Assembly: GCF_036226405.1 (NCBI RefSeq)
Contig: NZ_CP108464.1
Span: 8,866,001-8,930,000, forward strand
Source: Streptomyces sp. NBC_01260
GTDB lineage: Bacteria > Actinomycetota > Actinomycetes > Streptomycetales > Streptomycetaceae
Length of the DNA stretch: 64,000 nt
Reading direction: 5' to 3'
Below are positions 44,051-52,742 of this stretch, in pieces. Within the stretch, counting starts at the first letter, position 1, and each line of letters opens with the position of its first letter. The position numbers were made by a program, and so were the translations under genes. Under the pieces are notes generated by a model. That model made no database searches. It worked only from the letters and a program-made list of their open reading frames with translations, and was not told the origin of the DNA.

Positions 44051-45609
44051 CCGCCACCGTCACCCCTCGTCCCCCGGCCACGAGGCGCGCTGAGCAGAGT
44101 GGGTTCCTCAGGACGCTGCACGCCGAGTGGACGAAGTTCCGTACGGTACGTGGCTGGGTCCTCGCCATGGCGGGGGCGCTCCTGGTGACGATCGTGGTCG
44201 GCCTGCTCGGCACGGCCGCCCCCGCCCCCGGCGGTCGCGGCGCCGACTCCGCCTCGTACCCGAAGGGACCCGGCGGCGAGGCAGTCAACGACAGCTTCTA
44301 CTTCGTCCACAAGACGCTCACCGGCGACGGCACCCTCACCGTTCCCCTGCGGTCGCTGACTGGTGTGGCCGACACCGGGACCGGCAAGGCGGCCCAGGGC
44401 GCCCAGCCCTGGGCGAAGGCCGGGATCATCGTGAAGGAAAGCCCCACCCGGGGAGCCCCGTACGCGGCGGTCATGGCCACCGGCTGCCACGGTGTGCGCA
44501 TGCAGTACGACTACACGCACGACACGGCGGGCCCTTCCGGCAAGGTCGCCCAGGAGTCCCCGCGCTGGCTGCGCCTGGTCCGCTCCGGCGACATCCTCAC
44601 CGGTTCCTCCTCCACCGACGGCTCCCACTGGACCAAGGTCGGCCATGCGAAGCTGCCGAGGCTTGCGCGCACCGTGCAGGCCGGGCTCTTCGCCACGTCA
44701 CCGCAGGCGAAGCAGGACACCGCGGCGGGCACGGGCTTCAGCCCCGCCGTGGCCACGGGCACCTTCGGCCGCCCCGCCCTCACCGGCGACTGGTCCCAGA
44801 GCGCGTGGAGCGGCACACAGGTGGGTGGCGACGCGGGCACCTCCGGCAGCTACACGAACACCACCAAGGGCGGCTTCACCCAGACCGACGGCGGCGGGTT
44901 CACCGTGACCGGGGCCGGTGACATCGCACCGGTCGTCGGCGGGCCCGTCATGGGCGTCGGCTTCTCCGTCGAGAACTTCCTCGTCGGCACCTTCGCCGGG
45001 CTGATCGTGGTGATCGCCGTGGGCACGGTGTTCATCACCGGCGAGTACCGGCGCGGTCTGCTGCGTACGACCATGGCGGCAACTCCCCTGCGGGGCCGGG
45101 TGCTTGGTGCCAAGGCGCTGGTGGCCGGGGGCGTCGCGTTCGCCATCGGCCTATTGGCCGCCGCGATCACCATTCCCATCGGGGAACGCAGCGCGCGCGG
45201 CAGGGGCTTCCATGTTTTCCCCGTCACGTCGGCGACCGAAATGCGCGTCATGGTCGGCACCGGCCTGCTCTGCGCAGCCGCCGCCGTGCTCGCTCTCGGC
45301 GTCGGTGCCCTGCTGCGGCGCAGCGGCACGGCGGTCGCCCTGGTCATCGGGTCGATCGTGCTGCCCTTCCTGCTTGCCACCTCCGGCGTACTGCCCCCGG
45401 GCGTCTCGGAGTGGCTGCTGCGGGTGACCCCGGCTGCGGGCTTCGCCATCCAGCAGACCCTGCCGCAGTACGCGCAGGTGCTCAGCGTGTACGAGCCGTC
45501 GACCGGCTACTACCCGCTGGCGCCATGGGCCGGCCTCGCCGTGCTGTGCGGATACGCCGCGCTCGCCTTCGGTCTGGCCGTGGTGCGGCTGCGCGGGAGG
45601 GACGTATGA
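44047..45609 (+). CDS. ABC exporter permease with large extracytoplasmic domain
   Basis: The product has 520 residues. ATG 44047 overlaps the ATPase stop. The first membrane segment (WVLAMAGALLVTIVVGLLGT) is followed by about 220 residues outside the membrane. That insert looks like a DUF1349/concanavalin-type beta-sandwich: LTVPLRSLTGVADTGTGKAA, QPWAKAGIIVKESPTRGAPY, ESPRWLRLVRSGDILTGSSS and DGSHWTKVGHAKLPRLARTV. Five more membrane segments complete an ABC-2-type permease. Most permeases of this class have no such domain. It may bind the exported or sensed compound or a cell-wall sugar. Confidence 0.88.
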   Translation: MTATVTPRPPATRRAEQSGFLRTLHAEWTKFRTVRGWVLAMAGALLVTIVVGLLGTAAPAPGGRGADSASYPKGPGGEAVNDSFYFVHKTLTGDGTLTVPLRSLTGVADTGTGKAAQGAQPWAKAGIIVKESPTRGAPYAAVMATGCHGVRMQYDYTHDTAGPSGKVAQESPRWLRLVRSGDILTGSSSTDGSHWTKVGHAKLPRLARTVQAGLFATSPQAKQDTAAGTGFSPAVATGTFGRPALTGDWSQSAWSGTQVGGDAGTSGSYTNTTKGGFTQTDGGGFTVTGAGDIAPVVGGPVMGVGFSVENFLVGTFAGLIVVIAVGTVFITGEYRRGLLRTTMAATPLRGRVLGAKALVAGGVAFAIGLLAAAITIPIGERSARGRGFHVFPVTSATEMRVMVGTGLLCAAAAVLALGVGALLRRSGTAVALVIGSIVLPFLLATSGVLPPGVSEWLLRVTPAAGFAIQQTLPQYAQVLSVYEPSTGYYPLAPWAGLAVLCGYAALAFGLAVVRLRGRDV

Positions 45610-46442
45610 GTCTCCTGAGAAGTGCACGACTCACGAGCACGGCGGACGGCGCGTGGCGAGGGGACTTCGGCCGCGCCCTGCGCGCGGAGTGGACGAAGCT
45701 GCGCACCGTAGGGGACATGGGCAGGTTGCTCCTGCTCGCCGTCGCGCTGACCGTGGCCGTCGGCTGCGGCACCGCCAAGGCCGTGAAGTGCCCGGATGTG
45801 GGGTGCGGCCAGGACGCCGTCAAGCTCGCCCTGACCGGCGTCACCGTCGGGCAGGCGGTCATCGCCGTCTTCGCGGTGCTGGCCGTCAGCGGCGAGTACG
45901 GCACCGGGATGATCCGCACCACGCTCACGGCGGTGCCGAACCGGCTCACCGTCCTCACCGCCAAGGCGACGGTCCTCACCACGGTCGTCCTGATCTCCGG
46001 GACGGCTGCCGTCCTCGCCTCGCTCCTTGCCGGCCGCTACATCCTGCCCGGCAACGGATTCACCGAGGCCCACGGCTATGCCCCGCTGTCCCTGGCCGAC
46101 GGCCCGACCCTGCGCGCGGCCGTGGGTTCGGTCCTCTACCTCGTCCTGATCGCCCTGATCGGTCTCGGCGTGGCGACGGCGGTACGGGAGGCGGCGACCG
46201 CCATCGGGATCGTGCTCGGGCTGCTCTATCTCTTCCCGGTCGTCACCCAGGTGGTCAACGACCCGGAGTGGCAGCGGCACCTCCAGCAGATCTCGCCCAT
46301 GACCGCCGGACTCGCGGTCCAAGCCACCGTCCATCTGCACGAGCTGCCCATCGGCCCATGGGCCGGCCTGGGCGTGCTCGCCACGTGGGCCGCGGCCGCG
46401 CTGCTGGTCGGCAGCCTGCTGCTGCACAGGCGCGACGCGTAG
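45606..46442 (+). CDS. ABC exporter permease 2
   Basis: The product has 278 residues. ATG 45606 overlaps the previous stop. After a cytoplasmic start (FGRALRAEWTKLRTVGDMGR), also seen in permease 1, come six membrane segments (LLLLAVALTVAVGCGTAKAV; VLTTVVLISGTAAVLASLLA; LGVLATWAAAALLVGSLLLH). VSGEYGTGMIRTTLTAVPNR matches the conserved cytoplasmic loop of ABC-2 permeases that meets the ATPase. It probably forms a heterodimer with permease 1. The operon ends here. Confidence 0.9.
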   Translation: MSLLRSARLTSTADGAWRGDFGRALRAEWTKLRTVGDMGRLLLLAVALTVAVGCGTAKAVKCPDVGCGQDAVKLALTGVTVGQAVIAVFAVLAVSGEYGTGMIRTTLTAVPNRLTVLTAKATVLTTVVLISGTAAVLASLLAGRYILPGNGFTEAHGYAPLSLADGPTLRAAVGSVLYLVLIALIGLGVATAVREAATAIGIVLGLLYLFPVVTQVVNDPEWQRHLQQISPMTAGLAVQATVHLHELPIGPWAGLGVLATWAAAALLVGSLLLHRRDA

Positions 46443-46550
46443 CCGAATCGAGCCGACCACGAGCGCGGTGGCTTCGGGCCCCTCCCCGGCCCGGCGCCAC
46501 ACCCGGTCAACGATCCAGCCGACCGGGAGCGACGCCGGGCGGGCGGGTCT

Positions 46551-47465
46551 TCAGGATGCCGACCCGGACCCACCGTCCGCCGCCGATCGGGCGGCTTCCG
46601 CCTCTGGCACGGTGCGGGGGCCGGGCACTATGGACGCCGCGGCGGCGAGGGCGAGGTGCGAGTGCATGTCCAGCTCGAACCGGCCGTAGGGGTTCACGTG
46701 GGTCCAGAACAGTGGGGACAGGGCCCGCCGGTCGGCGTCGGTGAGCCGCTTCTGCCACTTCTCCTCGCTCAGGATGTCCTGGAGGAGCAGGGTGCTGACG
46801 TGCACCAGAGCGGACTGGAGCAGGTGCAGAGCGAGCATGGACACCTCCTGGGACTCCTTGTCGGAGCCGGTCAGGTCGCCGTCCTCGCCGTAGAACAGGT
46901 CGTGGTTGGCGGAGTTCCAGTTCTCCACGACCTGGAGCCCGTCGTTGATCTCGCGCCGCAGGTCGGCGTCGGCGAGGTAGTCGCAGATGAACGCCGTACG
47001 CACTGCCCGCCCGAGTTCCTCAATCGCGCGATAAGTGGGGTGTTTGGGCCCGCCGCGGGTGAAGCGACGCAGGACCTGCTCAGCCTCGGCCGTGCCCAAG
47101 CGCAGGGCGGTGGTGCACTTCACGATCTGGTCGTACTGCTGGCGGATCAGGTCCCAGTCGATCGTCTTGGTCGACAGCACCGGCGCCAGGTGCGGCCACT
47201 TCTCGTCCTCCCCGGCGGCCGGCCGGTACAGCCGCGCCGAGCCGACGTTCTTCAGCCTGGGGAGCAGGTTGAAGCCGAGCATGTGGGCGAAGACGAACCC
47301 GACGATGGAGGCGCCGTGCGTGTCGGTGTACTGCCGGTCGATCTCCACGTCCGTGCAGTGCCGCAGGACGCCCTCGATCATCGAGGCCACCTCGGAGGCC
47401 GAGCAGGATTTGAGCTGGCTGTAGACGCATAGCGACTTCTTCTCGACGTGCCAGTAGATCATCAC
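46551..47465 (-). pseudogene. Tn3-family transposase, C-terminal third
   Basis: 304 residues open at the left of a junction (47465) and run to a stop at 46551. They match the catalytic C-terminal part of Tn3 transposases: [40 protein letters not shown] and [20 protein letters not shown]. The rest includes [40 protein letters not shown] and [20 protein letters not shown]. The first 650 or so residues are missing. No resolvase or terminal 38-bp repeat is visible nearby. Confidence 0.85.
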
Positions 47466-47624
47466 GCCGGGGCCGGAAGCGCGCGGGTTCCTAGATTCTG
47501 CGACCGGACCGTTGCGGAACCCGCCTGTGCCTCAGCCATCTTGGCACGGCTGATGGGCGGGTTCTTGCTGGTGGCCCGTTCAGGACGACGCGTCAGGCGG
47601 TGGCACTGTCGAGTCGCCGGTGTA

Positions 47625-47812
47625 CGAAGGACAGCGTGGAGAAGGCCCTTACTGGTCCGAGCGATCCGGGCGCCCAGCTCCAGCTGGGGAAGGTCCGACA
47701 TCACCGACGTCACGAAGCCGTCGGCGTCGAACTGGGGGCAGACCGCTTGGACTTCGCGGCCGATGCGGTCGGCGTTGAGGGCGGTTTCTTTCAGGGGGAC
47801 CTTCGCGGTCAT
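47625..47812 (-). pseudogene. N-terminal fragment of a possible DNA alkylation repair protein
   Basis: ATG 47812 has AGGA about ten bases upstream and encodes MTAKVPLKETALNADRIGRE, VQAVCPQFDADGFVTSVMSD and LPQLELGARIARTSKGLL, resembling the start of AlkD-like HEAT-repeat proteins in Streptomyces. After about 47625 the sequence is foreign. Too short to function. Confidence 0.45.
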
Positions 47813-47948
47813 GGACAAATCCTAGGGCAGGCTGCAGCAGCCGGCGGTGCGGGAACTGTCGCAGGGGGAGCCGGTGTGGAGGGTGGCGAGGTTGTCCCGG
47901 ATGTTGAGGCTAGTAGCTCACCGCCGTCGACTGGGCACTATCGGCTTC

Positions 47949-48467
47949 ATGACCTCCAAGCCCACCGCCCCCGACGCCCCGGTCGCGATACGTCTGACGC
48001 CCTCCGTGACCGCCGCGCCCTATGGCCACCCGGACGCCCGTCGGCTCACCCAGGCCCTACGAGCCGAACAGCTCGGCCTGTACGGCTTCGCCGACGACCC
48101 GGCCACCACACCTGAGGCGGACTTCGAACCGCCCCACGGCCTGTTCCTCATCGCCCACGTCGGCGAAGAGGCGGTCGGGTGCGGAGGAGTACGCCTCCTC
48201 GGCGGGCACACCGCAGAGATCAAACGGATATACGTCTCCGGCGAAGCCCGCGGCCACGGAATCGGCCGGTACCTCCTCGAACACCTCGAACGCCACGCCG
48301 TCAGCTGCGGGGCAACGCGGGTCATGCTGGAGACGGGACGGCGCAACACCGCCGCCCTGGCCCTCTACCACCGCACCGGTTATCTGCCCTGCCCCTCCTA
48401 CGTCGCCGGACGCGACCACCAAGTAAACCGGGCCATGACCAAGTCCCTCGGCAGCAGCTCACCGTGA
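47949..48467 (+). CDS. GNAT-family N-acetyltransferase
   Basis: The product has 172 residues from ATG 47949. The GNAT fold is clear: HGLFLIAHVGEEAVGCGGVR, AEIKRIYVSGEARGHGIGRY (the acetyl-CoA-binding V/IxxxxRGxGxG/A motif) and LLEHLERHAVSCGATRVMLE, ending TAALALYHRTGYLPCPSYVA. The substrate, an amine on a small molecule or protein, cannot be told. No clear ribosome site precedes the ATG, so a leaderless message is possible. Its stop overlaps the 3' end of the convergent PIG-L gene. Confidence 0.87.
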   Translation: MTSKPTAPDAPVAIRLTPSVTAAPYGHPDARRLTQALRAEQLGLYGFADDPATTPEADFEPPHGLFLIAHVGEEAVGCGGVRLLGGHTAEIKRIYVSGEARGHGIGRYLLEHLERHAVSCGATRVMLETGRRNTAALALYHRTGYLPCPSYVAGRDHQVNRAMTKSLGSSSP

Positions 48468-49244
48468 CCGCCGGAGGACCGCCCCGCCCGGCGCCGGCCT
48501 CCTGCCAAGGAGGGTGAAGTACTCCGTCGCGATGATCGACTCCCGCTCCGCTGCGGGAAGCCGGGAGAGGATTCCAGGGAGGGGCCGCTCCCGCGCTGCT
48601 TCGCTGCGGTGCGCCAAGATCGCGGCCCACTTCCGATCCAGGCAGTCGCTCACGTCGACCGCCTCGGTGACGTGTCCGTCCGGCACGCTGAGCACCTTCT
48701 TGCCGACCCGCGTCAACAGCACACCCAGTTCGCACACCCCCGAATCCGGGTGCGTCGCGGCGTACAACGCATCGGGCTGCCACGGAGCCCCGGCCTGCGG
48801 GTAGAGGTGTTCCAGGCCCGCGGCGTGGAACGCCAGCAGGGTCGCCTGGTGGGTGCGGAGGTGGTCGGGGTGGCCGGTCAGTTGGCCGTAGGCATCGTGG
48901 GTGACGACGACCTGTGGCCGTACGGCGCGGATGTGCTCGACGATCAGCCCCGCCACCTCCCCAAGCGGGGCGTCGCAGAGCCGGGTGCGGCCGGGCGCGG
49001 AGTCAGGGATGCGGGCATCGGTCAATCCCAGCATTCGCGGCCTGCCCGCCCCCAGGATGTCCAGGGCGTCGGCGAGTTCACCGGCGCGGTGACTGTCGGG
49101 CGCCCAGGTGGCGGTGACCACGGCGGTCGCGGCGCCCGCAGCGGCGTGCTGCGCGAGGACGCCGCTGGCCAGGAGGGACTCATCGTCCGGGTGACCGAAG
49201 ACGCCCAGCAGGGACGGCCAGGACGCAGAACAGGATGGAAGCAC
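48459..49244 (-). CDS. PIG-L family deacetylase
   Basis: The product has 261 residues from GTG 49244. PIG-L hallmarks are LLGVFGHPDDESLLASGVLA (zinc-binding HPDDE), AGELADALDILGAGRPRMLG (conserved R..E in the LgvGrP region) and VVTHDAYGQLTGHPDHLRTH (H.DH zinc site). The family removes acetyl groups from GlcNAc-type sugars, as in mycothiol synthesis or antibiotic assembly. The next ORF on the same strand lies beyond a mobile-element remnant, so no operon partner can be named. Confidence 0.9.
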   Translation of the reverse strand: MLPSCSASWPSLLGVFGHPDDESLLASGVLAQHAAAGAATAVVTATWAPDSHRAGELADALDILGAGRPRMLGLTDARIPDSAPGRTRLCDAPLGEVAGLIVEHIRAVRPQVVVTHDAYGQLTGHPDHLRTHQATLLAFHAAGLEHLYPQAGAPWQPDALYAATHPDSGVCELGVLLTRVGKKVLSVPDGHVTEAVDVSDCLDRKWAAILAHRSEAARERPLPGILSRLPAAERESIIATEYFTLLGRRPAPGGAVLRRSR

Positions 49245-49295
49245 GGTGGGAAGCCTTTCTGTCGAACGCGGAGGCGCGAGCTGGCCCGCGCCGGT

Positions 49296-49470
49296 CTACC
49301 GGCCGGGGGAGGCGTACGGCTGGAAGTGGGCGGGCGGGTGATCGAGCGGGAGGCCCGGGTCCCAGGCGGTCAGGCACTGCGCGCTCGGTACGAACAGCGG
49401 CTGCGGCAGCGCGGTGAGAGGCCAGAACCGCCAGACCCCGATGGCCTCTTCGCGCTGATGGGGGATGCCG
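49296..49470 (-). pseudogene. C-terminal fragment of a NUDIX hydrolase
   Basis: One minus-strand frame ends EEAIGVWRFWPLTALPQPLF, VPSAQCLTAWDPGLPLDHPP and AHFQPYASPGR before a stop at 49296. This matches the tail of Streptomyces NUDIX proteins, but the NUDIX box is absent. It abuts an IS3 fragment at about 49490. Confidence 0.5.
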
Positions 49471-49499
49471 GACCTGTCAATCCCCTGATTTCGTAGAGA

Positions 49500-49700
49500 C
49501 CTTGTTATGCAACTTGGCCCTGATGGTGGGTTTGGTTGCGTCCTTCTTGGATGGTGTTCTCGAACGTGACGGGCGGCTGCCCGCCGGCGGCGCTGTGGCG
49601 CCTCCTCGTGTTGTAGAAGTCGGTGATCCAGGTCGCGGTCTTGATCCTGGCCTCGGCCCGGGTGTCGAAGCGGTGCCGGTGGACGTACTCGACCTGCACT
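49500..49700 (-). pseudogene. C-terminal fragment of an IS3-family transposase
   Basis: The minus strand encodes VEYVHRHRFDTRAEARIKTA, TWITDFYNTRRRHSAAGGQP and PVTFENTIQEGRNQ to a stop at 49505. This is the end of an IS3 OrfB, of a lineage different from the three other IS3 sequences in the window. It lies between two cut genes. Confidence 0.75.
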
Positions 49701-49709
49701 GTTGCGCTG

Positions 49710-49931
49710 ACTCCTTGAATCTAAGCCCTTCACTCCGTAGAACGACGGCTTCGCGGGCCGTACCTCGGATTGCTCCAGCGTGCCGGCGAGCGGGGCGAAC
49801 CCCTCGCTGCGCCGGACGCTGCCCAGCGCTTCCTTGTCCTCCCACAGCTCCTGTGCGGTGCTGATGATCAATGACTTCAGGTGATCCGACGCGGTCACGG
49901 TCTCGTTCGCTGCCACGGTGTGTCCGCTCAC
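49710..49931 (-). pseudogene. N-terminal part of an unknown gene, cut by IS3
   Basis: GTG 49931 overlaps the stop of the upstream 27-residue ORF and has GGAGG eleven bases before it. About 73 residues are native: SGHTVAANETVTASDHLKSL, IISTAQELWEDKEALGSVRR, SEGFAPLAGTLEQSEVRPAK and PSFYGVKGL. The frame then runs into the IS3 remnant. I do not recognise the family. Coupling to the tiny ORF suggests that the two products work together. Confidence 0.5.
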
Positions 49932-50011
49932 AACAGGATGCCTCCGGTCGCCAGGCCGGCGATGTCAGTCAGGGAAGCGGCGATGAACAGTCCCCGGTAC
50001 TTCTCCTGCAC
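49928..50011 (-). CDS. 27-residue peptide ORF with ideal ribosome site
   Basis: GTG 50011 lies four bases after AGGAGGT, a full match to the anti-Shine-Dalgarno sequence. The product is VQEKYRGLFIAASLTDIAGL plus ATGGILL. It is short, amphipathic at the start and hydrophobic and Gly-rich at the end. Its stop TGA overlaps the GTG start of the next gene, so the two are translationally coupled. It could be a leader peptide that controls the downstream gene, a membrane-active peptide or a modified-peptide precursor. No modification enzymes survive next to it. The upstream M20 peptidase lies on the same strand. Confidence 0.5.
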   Translation of the reverse strand: MQEKYRGLFIAASLTDIAGLATGGILL

Positions 50012-50157
50012 GTTGACCTCCTTCCTCGGCAGGAAGGTGTGCTCGAGTCGGCCGAAGCCTCTGTGGGAAGCCTTGGGCGACTTCAGGGGAAGGGGAACCC
50101 GGCACGCTCATACAGGGGCCTCGGTTTCGTTTCGGAGCGACACTTGTCAAGGCCGCT

Positions 50158-51294
50158 TCAGCTGGTCACGTGGTCAATGAGTCGAGCGAGCAGACGAGTG
50201 CGGGGGACCATCTGGGCGATCTCGACGTACTCGGTGTCCGCGTGCGCGCCACCGCCCACAGCGCCCAGGCCGTCCAGCGTCGGACAGCCCGCCGCCGCGG
50301 TGTAGTTGCCGTCCGAGGCGCCGCCGACGGCCATCCCCCGCATCGGTTCCTGGCCCAGTTCCGCGGCGATTCGGGAGGCGAGGGCGAACAGTTCGGCGGA
50401 GGACTCCGGTTCCATAGGCGGCCTTCTCCTGCCGCCCAGTACCTCCAGTCGGGCTCCGGGTAGCCGGGCGACGAGCCCCCGCATGAACTTGTCTATCCGG
50501 TCCTGCGCCGCCAGGGTCGGCACGCGCACATCCGCCGACACCTTCGCCAGTGCGGGCACTGTGTTGAGAGTGGTGCCGGCCGCCAGGAGTGTGGGCGTGA
50601 TGGTCGGCGCCCCCAGGACGGGGCAGGTGGCTCCGGTGGCGCCCATCGAGCCTGCGAGGTCGGCGACGGCCAGGACCTGGTGAGCGACCTCGATAGCGGC
50701 GTTGACCCCCTTTTGCGGTTCCAATCCCGCGTGTGCGGCACGGCCGTGCACTACGACCTCGTACCGCGAAGTGCCCTTGCGGGCGGTATTGAGCGCGCCT
50801 TCCTCGTCCGCGGACGCCTTCAGTACCAAGGCGGCCGCGCACCCCCGGACGGATTCCTCGATCAGCTGCCGGGAGGTCGCGGAGCCGACTTCCTCGTCCC
50901 CGTTGACCACGACGCACACCCCCTCCGGGGAGGGCAGGGAGGCCAGCGCGTGGAACATCTGCACCAGGCCCGCCTTCATGTCCAGGACCCCGGGGCCGCG
51001 GGCGATCCCGTCGGCCACCGACCAGGGGTGGTTCTGAAGCGAGCCCATGGACCACACCGTGTCGCGGTGTCCCACCAACAGGACCCGTGGAGTGCCGAAG
51101 CTCCACCGCAGATGGGTCACACCGTCGATCACGATCACCTCCGGCCCGGCCCCCAACAGCCTGGCCCCCAGGGCGCCGACCACCTCGGCGCTGCGCGCCA
51201 CCGCCGCGTGGTCCGCCGAGAAGGACTCGCAGAGTACGAGGTCCTCCAGATCGGCCAGCATCGCCGGCAACACGAGCGCGGCCCCGCGGGTCAT
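50158..51294 (-). CDS. M20-family metallopeptidase (carboxypeptidase G2-like)
   Basis: The product has 378 residues from ATG 51294, with GGCAGGA upstream. M20 zinc ligands and catalytic residues are present: VLLVGHRDTVW (His and catalytic Asp), GPGVLDMKAGLVQMFHAL (bridging Asp), VNGDEEVGSATSRQL (catalytic Glu and zinc Glu), ARKGTSRYEVVVHGRAAHAG (dimerisation-domain His) and the final His in GGAHADTEYVEIAQM. No signal peptide is visible, so it acts in the cytoplasm on a small peptide or acylated amino acid. It is upstream of, and codirectional with, the tiny 27-residue ORF and its coupled gene, which hints at a shared peptide-related task. Confidence 0.9.
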   Translation of the reverse strand: MTRGAALVLPAMLADLEDLVLCESFSADHAAVARSAEVVGALGARLLGAGPEVIVIDGVTHLRWSFGTPRVLLVGHRDTVWSMGSLQNHPWSVADGIARGPGVLDMKAGLVQMFHALASLPSPEGVCVVVNGDEEVGSATSRQLIEESVRGCAAALVLKASADEEGALNTARKGTSRYEVVVHGRAAHAGLEPQKGVNAAIEVAHQVLAVADLAGSMGATGATCPVLGAPTITPTLLAAGTTLNTVPALAKVSADVRVPTLAAQDRIDKFMRGLVARLPGARLEVLGGRRRPPMEPESSAELFALASRIAAELGQEPMRGMAVGGASDGNYTAAAGCPTLDGLGAVGGGAHADTEYVEIAQMVPRTRLLARLIDHVTS

Positions 51295-51465
51295 CGGTCC
51301 TGCCCCATATCAACTCCCTTTCGTGCCAACACACTTCCCCCTCGGATCTCGCGGTTCGTTGGAGTGCGGCGGTGCTTGTCCCCCTCAAAGCACCGCTGGT
51401 TCAGCGGCACAGGCAGGCCGGGTCAGGCCACTGATGTCGCGTCAGCCCGCGACCCCGGGCACGAC

Positions 51466-51649
51466 CTTCTCTGGAGCACCCGCTGCCTGGACGCCTCGGT
51501 CACCGCGCTGCGCGAGGTCGGCGTCGAGGTAAACGACGAGGACGCGGCTCGACTGTCCCCTCTGCGGGCCAGGCACTTGAACATCCTGGGCCGCTACAGC
51601 TTCCGCGCCTCCACTCCGGCGGCCGGCGGCGGCTTCCGCCCGCTGCGCA
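51466..51649 (+). pseudogene. Tn3-family transposase C-terminal tail
   Basis: The plus strand encodes WSTRCLDASVTALREVGVEV then NDEDAARLSPLRARHLNILG and RYSF, followed by GGGFRPLR, which is the extreme end of Tn3 transposases (DEDxxRLSPLxxxHINxLGRYSF). It differs from the larger Tn3 fragment at 46551-47465, so two Tn3 elements have left traces. Confidence 0.7.
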
Positions 51650-51727
51650 CTGGCCATGGTGTCGGTGCTGCAGTTCGCCGAGGGGCTGATGGACCGGCAG
51701 GCCGTGGAGGCCGTGCCCGGCGTGTAA
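51650..51727 (+). pseudogene. IS1182-type transposase fragment
   Basis: LAMVSVLQFAEGLMDRQAVE AVPGV is read from 51650 to a TAA at 51725. It matches the N-terminal domain of IS1182 transposases (VLQFAExLxDRQAAxAVRxR). It begins exactly where the Tn3 tail ends. Confidence 0.55.
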
Positions 51728-51911
51728 CTGGACGTTCCTCCCGGGAGGTACCGGGACCGCTGCAAGCTCCGCCGCCAGGGGCGTGCGAGCGGCCATCAAC
51801 CGCCCAGCCCACGCTGCGCACCGGCCGTTGTCGCTGTGTCCGTTAATGGTCACAGCAACGTCATGGATCAAGGACACCCCGCTCTCAGGAGTCCGACGTG
51901 ATGCATGGTCA

Positions 51912-52432
51912 GTGAACAAGCAGTTCACAGACGTCAGCTGCTCCGACTCTTTGAAGGCTTCTTCGACGAAGGCGGCTGCCGAGGGCAAGGACGCAACGGC
52001 TTCGGACACCAGCACCGCCGCGCCTTCCTCCTCCGGTGGCGATTCCGGCAACTCCGGCTCGAAGAGGCGCCCGCCGCAAAGAACGGCTCCAGTGGTACCG
52101 GTAAGAGCGGCTCGGGATCCGCCCCCGAGAGCGCCGGCGACGGGGACAACCAGGGCAAGGTGGGCAAGGGCGTGAGCGGCACATGGTTCGGGAATGTGTC
52201 GTACCTGGCGCCCGGCAAGTACACGGTGTCCGGCCAGAAGGGCGAGGAGCAGGCATTCTTCACGGCCGATGACACGGAGATCTGGGGCGAGGGTGACATC
52301 TGCGGCGACGAGAACGACCAGTCCGCCACCAAGTGCACCGAGCAAGAGCTGCAGGCTGCTGCGCAGAAGGGCGTCTCCGCCGAGGTGAAGATCAGCAACG
52401 GCATCGCCACCCGCATCACCGAAGACCACTGA
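51912..52432 (+). pseudogene. Lipoprotein-like gene with deleted signal core and a frameshift
   Basis: GTG 51912 encodes VNKQFTDVSCSDSLKASSTK, where a lipoprotein would have about 12 hydrophobic residues before the Cys; that core is missing. A Ser/Ala/Gly linker follows (DATASDTSTAAPSSSGGDSG). A shift near 52060 leads to the folded part in another frame: GKGVSGTWFGNVSYLAPGKY, TVSGQKGEEQAFFTADDTEI, CGDENDQSATKCTEQELQAA and VKISNGIATRITEDH. The first part of the frame upstream (from 51851) is foreign. The product would not be exported. Confidence 0.55.
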
Positions 52433-52435
52433 CCC

Positions 52436-52582
52436 TTCAGCTACAGCCGGGACCCGGACCTGCGGGACTTCTGCCACCGTCAGCGCCTGCCCCACGTGCT
52501 CGGCGTCGCGGTGGGCCTGCCCCTGGACGGACCGCCCGGAAAGCCCGAACGCGACCAGGCCCGCATGTGGTGGCCTGGATGA
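52436..52582 (+). pseudogene. IS701-type transposase fragment
   Basis: 48 residues (FSYSRDPDLRDFCHRQRLPH; VLGVAVGLPLDG) match the central part of IS701 transposases, after the second catalytic Asp region. It starts four bases after the stop of the lipoprotein-like gene. It is a different lineage from the complete IS701 at 2920-4453. Confidence 0.5.
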
Positions 52583-52742
52583 ACGCAACCCGGAGACGCC
52601 CGCGCTGTCGCGCCGGAGGGTCAATGGCCGGCCGCTGCTGTGAGACGCCTACAGGATGTCAGTAGACAAGCCGCCTACTTGGCGGTGACGCGACGTGGCC
52701 AATGGCCTATGAGCTGGGAATCTGCAGGACCGAATGCTGCGA

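Noticed and set aside
49965..50150. 61-residue minus-strand frame covering the tiny ORF region
   Set aside because: Its codons are Pro/Arg-rich with no ribosome site; the 27-residue frame in another register has a perfect one.
50145..50150. TTGACA on the minus strand as a -35 box for the peptide ORF
   Set aside because: The hexamer is perfect but no -10 lies 16-19 bases downstream, so a promoter cannot be claimed.
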